Below, piece by piece: positions 23,649-32,596 of a stretch of DNA of 36,569 nt. The notes under the pieces were generated by a model. The model saw nothing but the letters and a program-made list of their open reading frames with translations. It was not told the DNA's origin and searched no databases. Positions within the stretch are counted from its first letter, which is position 1. Each line of letters begins with the position of its first letter. The position numbers and the translations under genes were made by a program. Location: NCBI GenBank assembly GCA_027082175.1, contig JALWIX010000075.1, positions 1 through 36,569 on the forward strand, in the 5' to 3' direction. The DNA comes from Campylobacterales bacterium (GTDB taxonomy: Bacteria > Campylobacterota > Campylobacteria > Campylobacterales > Nitratiruptoraceae).

Positions 23649-24728
23649 ATGATGAGATTTTTAAGTATTAAAAAGACGATTTTTTTTGTATCATTTATAA
23701 GTTTGGCTATCTATATACTTTTTATAAAATCGGAACTTTATGAGTCATCTTCAAGTGTTATTATAAAAAACTTAGAGAGCAAACAGAGCGATTTGGGACT
23801 TTCTCTTTTTGTATCTGGTACAACTTCTTCTTTGCAGGATTCTAAGATTGTGGAGACCTATCTTAGCTCTTTTGATGAACTTCAAAAACTAGATAAGCTC
23901 TTTGGTCTTAAAAAACATTACAGTAGTGAAAAAGTAGATCCGGTAGATAGGCTCTATAGTTGGTCAAAAAGAGAGGATTTTTTGAAACTTTACAGAAAAA
24001 GACTACAGCTTATGTACGATGAGATGTCAGGGATACTTAATATTGGCTTTTTGCATACTGAACCAAAAACGGCAAAAGCTATAGTAGAACAACTCATACG
24101 CGATGCAAATGAACAGATAAATATTTATAACAAAACAGTTGCTCAAAAACAGCTCTCTTTTATCCAAAAACAGGTTGAAACAAATAAGAGGGAACTAGAA
24201 GAGTCCATAAAAGCTTTGGAAAAGTTTCAAAACTCTCATACGCTGTTAGATCCTACTCAAGATGCCCAGACTAAACACTCTTTGGTAGCCGCACTTGAAT
24301 CTGGTCTGATAGAAAAGAGGGCAAAACTAAATGAACTTAGAAACTACATGAATGAAGAGAGTTTTGAGATCATAAGGCTAAAACATGAGATTGCGGAGAT
24401 AGAAAGAACTTTAAAAAAGATAAGACAAAAGATGGCAAATCCAAAAAAAGAGGCTTTAAACACATATATATTTGAGTATGAAAGGCTTAAAAATCTAGTA
24501 GAGTTAAACAAAGAGCTATATAAACAGTCTCTTTTGCAGCTTGAAGCGATAAAAGCAGATCTTCATAAAAACTCAAAGACCCTTTTGGTACTTACGAAAC
24601 CTTATCTGCCAGATGGTTACGCTTATCCGCAAAAAGCAAAAGCGATACTCACTTTAGCGTTGATTTTGGGTCTATTGTACGGGATAGTTTCATTGATCGA
24701 AGCTATTATCAAAGAACATTTTGACTAG
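23649..24728 (+). CDS. kpsE: Capsule export inner-membrane protein (PCP-3 type)
   Basis: The protein has 359 residues. Two membrane segments, near the N-terminus (about 7-26) and C-terminus (about 332-350), bracket a periplasmic coiled-coil-rich domain (for example KQVETNKRELEESIKALEKF). This is the plan of KpsE/CtrB polysaccharide co-polymerases, which link the KpsMT transporter to the outer-membrane KpsD channel. Two adjacent ATG codons (23649 and 23652) are both possible starts after AGGTAGG. It sits between kpsT and kpsD. Confidence 0.93.
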   Translation: MMRFLSIKKTIFFVSFISLAIYILFIKSELYESSSSVIIKNLESKQSDLGLSLFVSGTTSSLQDSKIVETYLSSFDELQKLDKLFGLKKHYSSEKVDPVDRLYSWSKREDFLKLYRKRLQLMYDEMSGILNIGFLHTEPKTAKAIVEQLIRDANEQINIYNKTVAQKQLSFIQKQVETNKRELEESIKALEKFQNSHTLLDPTQDAQTKHSLVAALESGLIEKRAKLNELRNYMNEESFEIIRLKHEIAEIERTLKKIRQKMANPKKEALNTYIFEYERLKNLVELNKELYKQSLLQLEAIKADLHKNSKTLLVLTKPYLPDGYAYPQKAKAILTLALILGLLYGIVSLIEAIIKEHFD

Positions 24729-24743
24729 TTTGGAGGAAAATAG

Positions 24744-26366
24744 ATGAAAAAGATTTTGATAATTACGGTTTTTTTACTAAAAGCTCTTTTTGCGGTAGAT
24801 ATAGCTATGAGCCAGGAGCCAACAGTTGACTTAAACGAAACGGAAGTTTTTTCTAAAAAGATCAAAGTTTTTGGAACAAATCTTTTTAACGGAAGTTTTT
24901 CCGACGTCAGACAGTACAAGTACAATCCAAACTACAGGATAAACATCGGTGACGTTATCAGCATAAAGTTTTGGGGAGCGTACGATGCCGAGATAAAAGC
25001 TGCGGTTGATACTCAAGGAAATATATTTATACCGAAAGTTGGAACTATTCATATATTGGGCGCAAAAAACGAAAATATCAGTAAAATCATAAAAAAAGCC
25101 GTAGAAAAAGTTTATAAGAAAAATGTTTACGTTTACGCAAATCTTGACAATTACCAGCCTGTATCCGTTTTTGTTACAGGCAGCGTAAACAAACCGGGAC
25201 TTTATGAGGGTCTATCTTCAGACTCAATCATACAGTTTTTGGATAAAGCCAAAGGTATAAAGTTTGAAGATGGAAGTTTTCGATATATAACTATTTTGAG
25301 AGACAACCAGAAGTTAAAAGAGATTGATCTATATGAGTTTTTGCTATACGGAAAACTTGGATTTTTCCAGTTTAAAAACGGTGACGTAATATTTGTAGAT
25401 AGTATAAAGTATTATGTAACTGTTAGCGGCGACGTAAAGCGTCCTTATAGATTTGAACTGACCGCTCCTTCTATAACTTTAAAGGAGCTAAGCAAACTTG
25501 CGTTGCCAAATGAAACGGCTACAAACGTTATAGTATCTAGATGGACAAAGGATCATAAAAAGATTGTAAAAAAACTCTCTTTAAATGAAAACAAAAACTT
25601 TAGCGTCCAAAGTGGCGATGAGGTGCAGTTTATCCCCGACCATAACGCATACACCATAGAAGTAAACATAGAGGGAGAACATACAGGATCCCATAAACTG
25701 GTTGTGCCAAAAGGAACTACTCTTCAAGAAGTTATAGACAAGATAGAGTTTAGCCCTTTATCGAACAAAGATGCGATACAGCTTTTTAGAAAGAGTGTAG
25801 CGAAACTTCAAAAACAGCTTATAGACTCTCAACTAAGAGATCTTGAAGCTATGGTTTTAACAACGGGTTCTGCTACAACGGAAGAGGCAATCATAAGAAA
25901 ACAAGAATCCCAGCTGATTTTAAACTTTATAGAGCGAGCCAAAAAGATAGAGCCAAAAGGCAGAGTCTATCTAAACGATAAAAGCGACTTTAAAAAGATA
26001 GTTTTAGAGGATCAAGACACTATTTATATACCAAAAAAGAGCAATATTGTAACAATTCAAGGAGAAGTTAAGCTTCCAGGAGCCCAAACTTACGTGAAAG
26101 ATTTGAAGTTTGAAGACTATCTAAAATCGGTAGGCGGTTATAACTTTAGAGCAGACAAATCAAATATACTTATCATACGACAAAACGGCCAAGTTATAAA
26201 CTATGACGCAACATCATTTGCATCAAAAACACCAACGATAAAACCTGGAGACTCTATACTTGTACTTGGAAAACCCGATACGAAAAATCTCCAGCTTGCT
26301 AAAGATATAACACAGATAATCTATCAGATAGCGGTTGGAGCTGCGGTTGTACTTAATGCGTTTTGA
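24744..26366 (+). CDS. kpsD: Capsule polysaccharide export protein with SLBB domains
   Basis: The protein has 540 residues. A signal peptide (MKKILIITVFLLKALFA) is followed by the polysaccharide-export domain (YRINIGDVISIKFWG near residue 65) and several SLBB beta-grasp repeats (for example VFVTGSVNKPGLYEG and VTIQGEVKLPGAQTY). A C-terminal hydrophobic segment ends the protein. This matches KpsD, the outer-membrane or periplasmic capsule channel. No lipobox Cys is seen at the signal peptide end, unlike Wza. A strong GGAGGAAAA ribosome site precedes the ATG. An 87-base gap separates it from the glycosyltransferases. Confidence 0.93.
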   Translation: MKKILIITVFLLKALFAVDIAMSQEPTVDLNETEVFSKKIKVFGTNLFNGSFSDVRQYKYNPNYRINIGDVISIKFWGAYDAEIKAAVDTQGNIFIPKVGTIHILGAKNENISKIIKKAVEKVYKKNVYVYANLDNYQPVSVFVTGSVNKPGLYEGLSSDSIIQFLDKAKGIKFEDGSFRYITILRDNQKLKEIDLYEFLLYGKLGFFQFKNGDVIFVDSIKYYVTVSGDVKRPYRFELTAPSITLKELSKLALPNETATNVIVSRWTKDHKKIVKKLSLNENKNFSVQSGDEVQFIPDHNAYTIEVNIEGEHTGSHKLVVPKGTTLQEVIDKIEFSPLSNKDAIQLFRKSVAKLQKQLIDSQLRDLEAMVLTTGSATTEEAIIRKQESQLILNFIERAKKIEPKGRVYLNDKSDFKKIVLEDQDTIYIPKKSNIVTIQGEVKLPGAQTYVKDLKFEDYLKSVGGYNFRADKSNILIIRQNGQVINYDATSFASKTPTIKPGDSILVLGKPDTKNLQLAKDITQIIYQIAVGAAVVLNAF

Positions 26367-26453
26367 TTTTGAAACAGATTTGAAACATTTTTTTATTACA
26401 ATTTTGTCTTTAAAAAGTTTAGAAAAATTCAAGTATAAAGGCTTCAATACCTA

Positions 26454-28412
26454 ATGATAGATAAATTTTTACATATAGCTTTTAATGATTTAAAAAAAGG
26501 TGAAGATTTTTTTAGAATTTTTAAAAAATCTTACGCCAGATATAAAAAACACGGGTTTAAAGGGATGTACTCTAGGCTTGAAAAAGAGTATAAGGCCTTA
26601 AAACCTAGTAAAAAGATTAATGATTTTGGTACTAACTATCATAAATGGATTAAGAAAAATGAAAAAGACATATATTTATATGACGAGTCTATACTAAAAC
26701 AAAAACCGATTATTTCTATAATAATGCCCGTTTACAATACAAAAGCCGATTTTCTTAAAAAAGCTATAGAATCTGTTTTTTTACAAACTTATCCTTACTG
26801 GGAACTATGTATAGCTGATGATGCTTCAAATGATAAAGAAACTATTTCTGCGCTTAAAAAGTACGAAAAAAGAGACAAGCGGATAAAAGTTATATATCGT
26901 GAAAATAACGGTCATATCTCTGCTGCTTCAAATAGTGCTTTAAGTTTAGCAAAAGGTGACTGGGTAGCGTTTTTGGATCATGATGACATGCTTGCTCCTA
27001 ACGCATTATACGAAATCGCAAAAGCCATAAATATAAACCAAAGAGCAAAACTTATCTACTCTGATGAAGATAAGATAGATGAAAAAGATAAGCGTCACAC
27101 TCCACACTTTAAGTCAGACTGGAATCCTGATATGTTTTTTTCACAAAACTATATAAACCATTTATGCGCTATAAAGAAAGATATAGTAGATAAGATAAAA
27201 GGTTTTAGAGAAGGAGTGGAAGGCAGCCAGGATTATGATCTAATCCTTAGAAGTTTACCGTATATCAAAGATGATGAAATAGTACATATTCCAAAGATTC
27301 TTTACCATTGGCGCTCAATCATAGGTTCAACCGCATTTGACCCACAAGAGAAAGAGTATACGACAAAAGCGGGTATAAAAGCTCTGCAAGACTATTTTGA
27401 TATGGTTCGTCCAGGAGTAGTAGTGCTTGAGGGACTTTTACCAAACACCTACAAACCCATCTATCCTATACCCGGTATAGATATAAAGGTTCAGATAAAA
27501 CCATATATAGAAAAATCTAAAATAAATAGAGAGATATACAAAACCATCCACCATCCAAAATCCAACACCCAAAATCCACCCTTAGTTTCTATCATCATCT
27601 CTACACGTGACGGATATGAAATATTGAAAAAGTGCGTTGAGAGTATTTTGAAAAAGACAGATTATCCAGATTACGAGATCATTATCGTAAACAACCGTTC
27701 TAGTGATGAAAAAACGATCAATTATTTAAACTACTTAAAAGAAAAATATAATAAAATTATAACAATTATAAATTATAACAAATCGTTTAATTTCTCAGCT
27801 ATAAATAATTTTGCCGTTATGCAGGCAAAAGGGGAAGTGATTTGTCTTTTAAATAACGATATTGAGATAATTTCGCAAATGTGGCTCACTGAAATGGTTC
27901 AACATGTTTTGCGCCCGGAAATCGGTGTGGTGGGTGCTAAACTTTACTATGCTAACGATACTATCCAACATGCTGGCGTTGTTTTGGGTATAGGTGGGGT
28001 TGCCGGGCATTCGCACAAATATTTTCCAAAAGATCATCACGGGTATTTTTCTAGACTCAAGATTATCCAAAACTATTCTGCCGTAACCGCGGCTTGTTTA
28101 GTGGTTAGAAAATCTCTTTATGAAGAAATTGGCGGTTTGGATGAAAAAAATCTCAAAGTAGCTTTTAATGACGTGGATTTTTGCTTAAAAGTATTGAAAA
28201 AAGGGTATAGAAACCTTTGGACGCCTTATGCTGAAGCTTACCACTATGAATCACTAAGTAGAGGCAAAGAAGATACTCCTGAAAAACAAAAAAGATTTAT
28301 GAAGGAACTTTTGTTTATGAAAGAAAAGTGGAAAAGCAAACTTTTCAATGATCCATGTTACAGTCTACATTTAACCTTGGAAAGAGAAGACTTTTCAATT
28401 AAAGGAAATTAG
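26454..28412 (+). CDS. Double-domain GT2 glycosyltransferase (paralogue 1)
   Basis: The protein has 652 residues. Two GT2 domains are in tandem. The first starts near residue 84 (IISIIMPVYN) with a DxD-like LDHDD; the second starts near residue 376 (LVSIIISTRD) with LLNNDIE and FNDVDFCLKVLKKGY. Such proteins add sugars, often rhamnose or hexosamines, to capsule or O-antigen chains in the cytoplasm. The linker between the domains holds a C-rich imperfect repeat in the DNA (27544-27581). It is closely similar throughout to the next gene, sharing the ending LTL-x-REDF-xx-KG. The ribosome site is poor, with AAAGG too far upstream. Sugar specificity cannot be read from the sequence. Confidence 0.88.
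   Translation: MIDKFLHIAFNDLKKGEDFFRIFKKSYARYKKHGFKGMYSRLEKEYKALKPSKKINDFGTNYHKWIKKNEKDIYLYDESILKQKPIISIIMPVYNTKADFLKKAIESVFLQTYPYWELCIADDASNDKETISALKKYEKRDKRIKVIYRENNGHISAASNSALSLAKGDWVAFLDHDDMLAPNALYEIAKAININQRAKLIYSDEDKIDEKDKRHTPHFKSDWNPDMFFSQNYINHLCAIKKDIVDKIKGFREGVEGSQDYDLILRSLPYIKDDEIVHIPKILYHWRSIIGSTAFDPQEKEYTTKAGIKALQDYFDMVRPGVVVLEGLLPNTYKPIYPIPGIDIKVQIKPYIEKSKINREIYKTIHHPKSNTQNPPLVSIIISTRDGYEILKKCVESILKKTDYPDYEIIIVNNRSSDEKTINYLNYLKEKYNKIITIINYNKSFNFSAINNFAVMQAKGEVICLLNNDIEIISQMWLTEMVQHVLRPEIGVVGAKLYYANDTIQHAGVVLGIGGVAGHSHKYFPKDHHGYFSRLKIIQNYSAVTAACLVVRKSLYEEIGGLDEKNLKVAFNDVDFCLKVLKKGYRNLWTPYAEAYHYESLSRGKEDTPEKQKRFMKELLFMKEKWKSKLFNDPCYSLHLTLEREDFSIKGN
27544..27581 (+). repeat. C-rich imperfect repeat in the glycosyltransferase linker
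   Basis: Units like CCATCCA, AAAATCC, ACACCC and AAAATCC repeat over 38 bases, encoding a HHPKSNTQNPP linker between two GT2 domains. Base composition differs sharply from the surrounding gene. The paralogue downstream lacks it. Confidence 0.5.
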
Positions 28413-30508
28413 TGAGCGCTTATAATAGTTTAAAAAATTTTAAACAAAAATATTTGTATGGGTTAAAAAATAAAACTATCTTTAGACAAAGAAGAAAAAA
28501 TTTTAGTAAAAAGTTAAAAAATATACCTTCTAGTTTTTGGAAAGTTTTTGATGAACATAGTTATTTGGCTATAAATCCAGACGTAAAAGAGGCTATAGAG
28601 CAAAGAGTTTTTGAGAGTGCCGTGGAGCATTTTATCATTTTTGGATATAAAGAAGTTAAAGAAGGAAAAAGAAGAATAGGGAAAGAGTTTTCTTATTTTA
28701 GTGAAGACATATATTTAAAATATAATACTGATTTGCAAGAAGTTAAAAAAAACAATCCTAAATTTGATTTATATAAACATTTTTTAGAATTTGGATATAA
28801 AGAAATATTACAGGGAAAAAGAAAAGTTTTTCAAAATGAAAATATTTATATTTATCAAGAACCTAAATTTACGGAAAATATAAAAAAAAATATAAAAAAA
28901 TTTAAACAAAAACCGTTAATATCTATCATAATGCCTGTTTACAATGTTGATGTAAAATGGCTTGATTTGGCTATAAAGTCTGTTGAAAAACAGTGGTATA
29001 AAAACTGGGAATTGTGTATTGTTGATGATGCTTCTACTAAAGAAGAGACTAAAAAGTATTTAGAAAAGTTAAAAAACCCAAAAATAAAAGTAAAATTTCT
29101 TGAAAAAAACCAAGGCATTTCTGAAGCTTCAAACGAAGCACTAAAATTGGCAAAAGGGGAATATATTGCACTTATGGATAACGATGATGAACTCACTCCT
29201 GATGCACTTTATGAAGTCGTAAAAGCGATAAATGATACTGGTGCTGAGTTTATTTATAGTGATGAAGATTTTATCTCACCTGAAGGTAATTATATTAACC
29301 CACATTTTAAACCTGATTTTTCCCCAGATCTTCTTTTGTCTCATAATTATATTACACATCTAGCGGTAGTACATAGAAGAGTTATAAGTTTGATAGATGG
29401 TTTTAGAAAAGAATATGATGGAGCACAAGATTATGATCTGTTTTTAAGAATAACAGAAAATACAAAAAAGATAAAACATATATCAAAAATTCTATATCAT
29501 TGGAGGCAACTGCCAAGTTCTACAAGTTTTGATGCTAAAATTAAACCAGAAGCCATTTTAGCAGGGAAAAAGTCTTTAGAAGATGCCATTAAAAGAAGAA
29601 AATTAAGAGCTAAAGTTATGAATGGAAACTTGCCCCACTATTTCAGAATAAAATATGAGATTATAGATAAACCGTTAGTTAGTATTATTATTCCTTTTAA
29701 AGACAAGCCAGAACTTTTAAGACAGTGTATAAAATCTGTTTTAGAAAGAACTAACTATGAAAATTTTGAGATAATTGGAATAAGTAATAATTCCGAGGAA
29801 AAAGAGACTTTTATAGAGATGAAAAGGCTTGAGAATCTTGATAAAAGAGTAAAGTTTTATGAATACAACATACCTTTTAACTACTCAAAAATAAACAATT
29901 ATGCGGTTAAAAATTTTGCCAAAGGAAGACATATTGTATTGATGAACAACGATATAGAAGTTATAAATGATGTTTGGCTAGAAAGCATGCTAGAACATTC
30001 TCAAAGAGAAGAGGTAGGGTGTGTTGGAGCTAAACTTTTTTATCCTAACGATACAATTCAGCATGCTGGGATAATTATAGGTCTTGGAGGATATGCAGCA
30101 CATTCTCATAGATTTTTTCCAAAAAACTCTTTTGGATATTTTAATAGATTAAATATAATTCAAAATATTAGTGCGGTAACAGCAGCACTTTTAATGGTAA
30201 AAAAAGAGATTTATCTGGATTTAAATGGAATGGATGAAGAAAATTTCAAAATTGCATATAATGATGTTGATTTCTGTTTGAGAGTTTTAAAAAAAGGATA
30301 TTTAAATATTTTTACACCATATGCATTAGCTTATCATTACGAGTCGCTTTCAAGAGGAGATGATAATACAGGAGAAAATAAGAAACGTTTTGATAAAGAA
30401 AAAAAAGCTCTTTTTTTATTACACGGAGAGATTATTAAAAATGGTGATCCATACTATAATCCAAATTTAACATTAAGCAGAGAAGATTTTGGTTTAAAAG
30501 GAAGTTAA
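28412..30508 (+). CDS. Double-domain GT2 glycosyltransferase (paralogue 2)
   Basis: The protein has 698 residues from a GTG overlapping the previous TAG by one base, with AAAGGAAA upstream. An N-terminal region (about 45-150) has two copies of a motif of the form YLxxNPDVxxA...HFxxFGYKExxxGKR, often found ahead of capsule glycosyltransferases. Two GT2 domains follow: ISIIMPVYNVD near residue 170 with LMDNDDE, and VSIIIPFKDKP near residue 420 with LMNNDIE and YNDVDFCLRVLKKGY. It is a tandem paralogue of the preceding gene but more A+T-rich. The role is capsule backbone or branch synthesis; the sugar is unknown. Confidence 0.88.
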   Translation: MSAYNSLKNFKQKYLYGLKNKTIFRQRRKNFSKKLKNIPSSFWKVFDEHSYLAINPDVKEAIEQRVFESAVEHFIIFGYKEVKEGKRRIGKEFSYFSEDIYLKYNTDLQEVKKNNPKFDLYKHFLEFGYKEILQGKRKVFQNENIYIYQEPKFTENIKKNIKKFKQKPLISIIMPVYNVDVKWLDLAIKSVEKQWYKNWELCIVDDASTKEETKKYLEKLKNPKIKVKFLEKNQGISEASNEALKLAKGEYIALMDNDDELTPDALYEVVKAINDTGAEFIYSDEDFISPEGNYINPHFKPDFSPDLLLSHNYITHLAVVHRRVISLIDGFRKEYDGAQDYDLFLRITENTKKIKHISKILYHWRQLPSSTSFDAKIKPEAILAGKKSLEDAIKRRKLRAKVMNGNLPHYFRIKYEIIDKPLVSIIIPFKDKPELLRQCIKSVLERTNYENFEIIGISNNSEEKETFIEMKRLENLDKRVKFYEYNIPFNYSKINNYAVKNFAKGRHIVLMNNDIEVINDVWLESMLEHSQREEVGCVGAKLFYPNDTIQHAGIIIGLGGYAAHSHRFFPKNSFGYFNRLNIIQNISAVTAALLMVKKEIYLDLNGMDEENFKIAYNDVDFCLRVLKKGYLNIFTPYALAYHYESLSRGDDNTGENKKRFDKEKKALFLLHGEIIKNGDPYYNPNLTLSREDFGLKGS

Positions 30509-31737
30509 TGGAAAAATTAAAAAATAGTGGTATAGAATTTATTGGAGATTTTAACTCTGAAGAAAAGACAATTGTCGTTGTAGGTGTAGCTAGAAGTGGA
30601 ACATCTTTGGTAGCAGGTGTATTAGATAAAATAGGTGTTTTTACAGGAGAAAAATCCAAATCCCCGGTTTTTGAAGATATAAAACTTTCAACAGCTATTG
30701 AAAATGACAATGAAGAATTAATTGATAAAATTATTGAATCCTACAATAAAAAATATAAAGTTTGGGCTTTTAAGAGACCATCAATTGTTAAATATTTGGA
30801 AAAAATGCATAGTAAATGGAGAAATCCTTATTATATATTTATTTTTAAAGATGTTGTTTCTATTGCAAATAGAAATAAAATATCAATGAATATGAATTTT
30901 TTAGAAAATATGTTTTATGTCTATAATGAAATAGGCAAAATAGTAGATTTTATAAGAAATAATAGAGAAAATATAAATGGTATGTTTTTGTCATATGAAA
31001 AAGTGATAAATAAGCCGGAAGATTTTTTAACCAATCTTTTAAAAGTAATTAAAATAGACATTTCCGATATAAAGAGAAAAGAGGTTTTAAATTTTATTAG
31101 TCCGGATCCGGTTGAATATTTGGATAAAACTAGGATAACAAAAGCAGTTGGTAGAGTAGATTTGGTAAGTGCTAAAAAAGTTACAGGTTGGGCAAAATGG
31201 ATGTATAAAAATGAACCTGCTGAAGTTTGTTTAATGATTAATGATAAAACTGTTTTGAAAACAAAAGCAGACAAAATGAGAAAGGATTTAAAAATAAAGA
31301 AAATTCATCCTAACGGTGAATGCGGATTTGAGTTTTTTTTGGAAGAGAGGCTAAAACCTTATGATAAACTAGAAGTCAAAGTTGTCAATGAAGTTAAAGC
31401 TTTAGAATTTTCAATGAAAGCTAAAAAATTTTTTATAAAAGGAAATGTGGATAGAATATATAAAAGAAAGATTATAGGTTGGGCTTTTTACGGTAATCAA
31501 ACGGCTGAAGTTCAATTATTTGTCAATAATAGATTAGTACTAAGCAAAAAAGCAGATATGTTTAGAAGAGACTTGAAAGAAAAAGGAGTACATTATACAG
31601 GAAAATGTGGTTTTGAGATAAAACTTGACTTTGACTTGTTACCTGATAACAATGTTGTATTGAAAGTAGGTGAAGTTGAGTTACCTTTTGGAGAAAAAGC
31701 TAAAGAGTTCTTCCGTGAGAAAAATCAAGTTATTTAA
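30508..31737 (+). CDS. Sulfotransferase-like protein with two C-terminal GWA modules
   Basis: The protein has 409 residues. The N-terminal 205 resemble PAPS-dependent sulfotransferases: a 5'-phosphosulfate loop VGVARSGTSLVAGVL (25-39) and a 3'-phosphate-like FIFKDVVSIANR (111-122). Two copies of a beta-rich module follow at about 213-302 and 311-396. Each has G-x-VD, GWA, AEV, KAD-xx-R-x-DL, H-xx-G and CGFE in the same order. The module recurs in the next two genes, and its function is unknown; carbohydrate binding is a guess. The start overlaps the previous TAA (TAATG). The probable role is transfer of sulfate to the capsule in the cytoplasm. Confidence 0.78.
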   Translation: MEKLKNSGIEFIGDFNSEEKTIVVVGVARSGTSLVAGVLDKIGVFTGEKSKSPVFEDIKLSTAIENDNEELIDKIIESYNKKYKVWAFKRPSIVKYLEKMHSKWRNPYYIFIFKDVVSIANRNKISMNMNFLENMFYVYNEIGKIVDFIRNNRENINGMFLSYEKVINKPEDFLTNLLKVIKIDISDIKRKEVLNFISPDPVEYLDKTRITKAVGRVDLVSAKKVTGWAKWMYKNEPAEVCLMINDKTVLKTKADKMRKDLKIKKIHPNGECGFEFFLEERLKPYDKLEVKVVNEVKALEFSMKAKKFFIKGNVDRIYKRKIIGWAFYGNQTAEVQLFVNNRLVLSKKADMFRRDLKEKGVHYTGKCGFEIKLDFDLLPDNNVVLKVGEVELPFGEKAKEFFREKNQVI

Positions 31738-32596
31738 TTTTCATGATTTAATTTTAGAAAATTGTTATATAGAGTTTTTTTCAAGTCCTATTAGAGGATT
31801 TAAACGAGAATCTGACTGTTTATATATAGTAATAGTTAGAGAACCGGTAGAATATTTTAATTTTTTGTTAAACAAATTAATGCAAGAAAACAGCAATTTG
31901 GAAATAATTCAAAAAATGAAACTAAATTTAAGCAAAATGGAGGAAGAAGAGTTTATAAAATGGCTTAAAAGTTTAAATTTCACCATTCTATATAATCCAC
32001 AAACTTTTCATTTGGATAGTAGGAAAAGAGTCAAAGTTGCCGTAAAAAACTTAGAAAAGTTTGATTATGTTTTACCCTATGTATATATTAAACAGTATTT
32101 AAATGAAAAGTTAAATTGTAAAGTTATTACAAAAGATTTTTCAATGTATATAAAAAATAAAGAATTGATTAAAGATTTTATTTATAAAGATGAAGAACTA
32201 TATAACGTTACAACTAACATTTGGGAACAAATAGAGACTAACAATTATCAATCTTTTGTTAAATTAAGTTGTTATAAAGGCATAGTAGATAAAATTGAAG
32301 GCAATATTATTGGAGGGTGGATTGTAAAAAAAGGAACAGATGAGTCGTTAAACGTAGAGATATATAAAAATGACAAGCTTATAAGAAAAGTAAAAGCTGA
32401 TTTGTTTAGAAAAGATTTATTTGAACAAAAAATTCACCCTACAGGTAAATGTGGTTTTTTAGTAAGATTTAATAAAGAAGTATTTAAACCCGGTGATGAT
32501 ATTAAAGTAAAAATCCAAAAAATTGGTTATTGTCTTCGTTTAGGGGAAAAAGTTGTCAGGTATTTAAAAGGAGAAATAAATGAATTTTGCAATTGA
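31715..32596 (+). CDS. Sulfotransferase-like protein lacking the P-loop, with one GWA module
   Basis: The protein has 293 residues from a GTG at 31715, which has AAAGAG 7 bases upstream and overlaps the previous gene by 23 bases. In-frame codons further up (31670) lie deeper inside that gene. Residues around 38-60 (LYIVIVREPVEYFNFLLNKL) resemble the 3'-phosphate-binding strand and helix of sulfotransferases. No GxxKTGTT or similar 5' loop precedes it, so it may be a degenerate or structural relative. Residues about 188-285 form one GWA module (GIVDKIEGNIIGGW, KADLFRKDL, GKCGF). Catalytic activity is doubtful. Confidence 0.62.
   Translation: MRKIKLFNFHDLILENCYIEFFSSPIRGFKRESDCLYIVIVREPVEYFNFLLNKLMQENSNLEIIQKMKLNLSKMEEEEFIKWLKSLNFTILYNPQTFHLDSRKRVKVAVKNLEKFDYVLPYVYIKQYLNEKLNCKVITKDFSMYIKNKELIKDFIYKDEELYNVTTNIWEQIETNNYQSFVKLSCYKGIVDKIEGNIIGGWIVKKGTDESLNVEIYKNDKLIRKVKADLFRKDLFEQKIHPTGKCGFLVRFNKEVFKPGDDIKVKIQKIGYCLRLGEKVVRYLKGEINEFCN

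Noticed and set aside
31670-31740. A frameshift joining the two sulfotransferase-like genes into one.
   Set aside because: The first protein ends cleanly after its second GWA module. The second begins with its own ribosome site and does not supply a missing part of the first.
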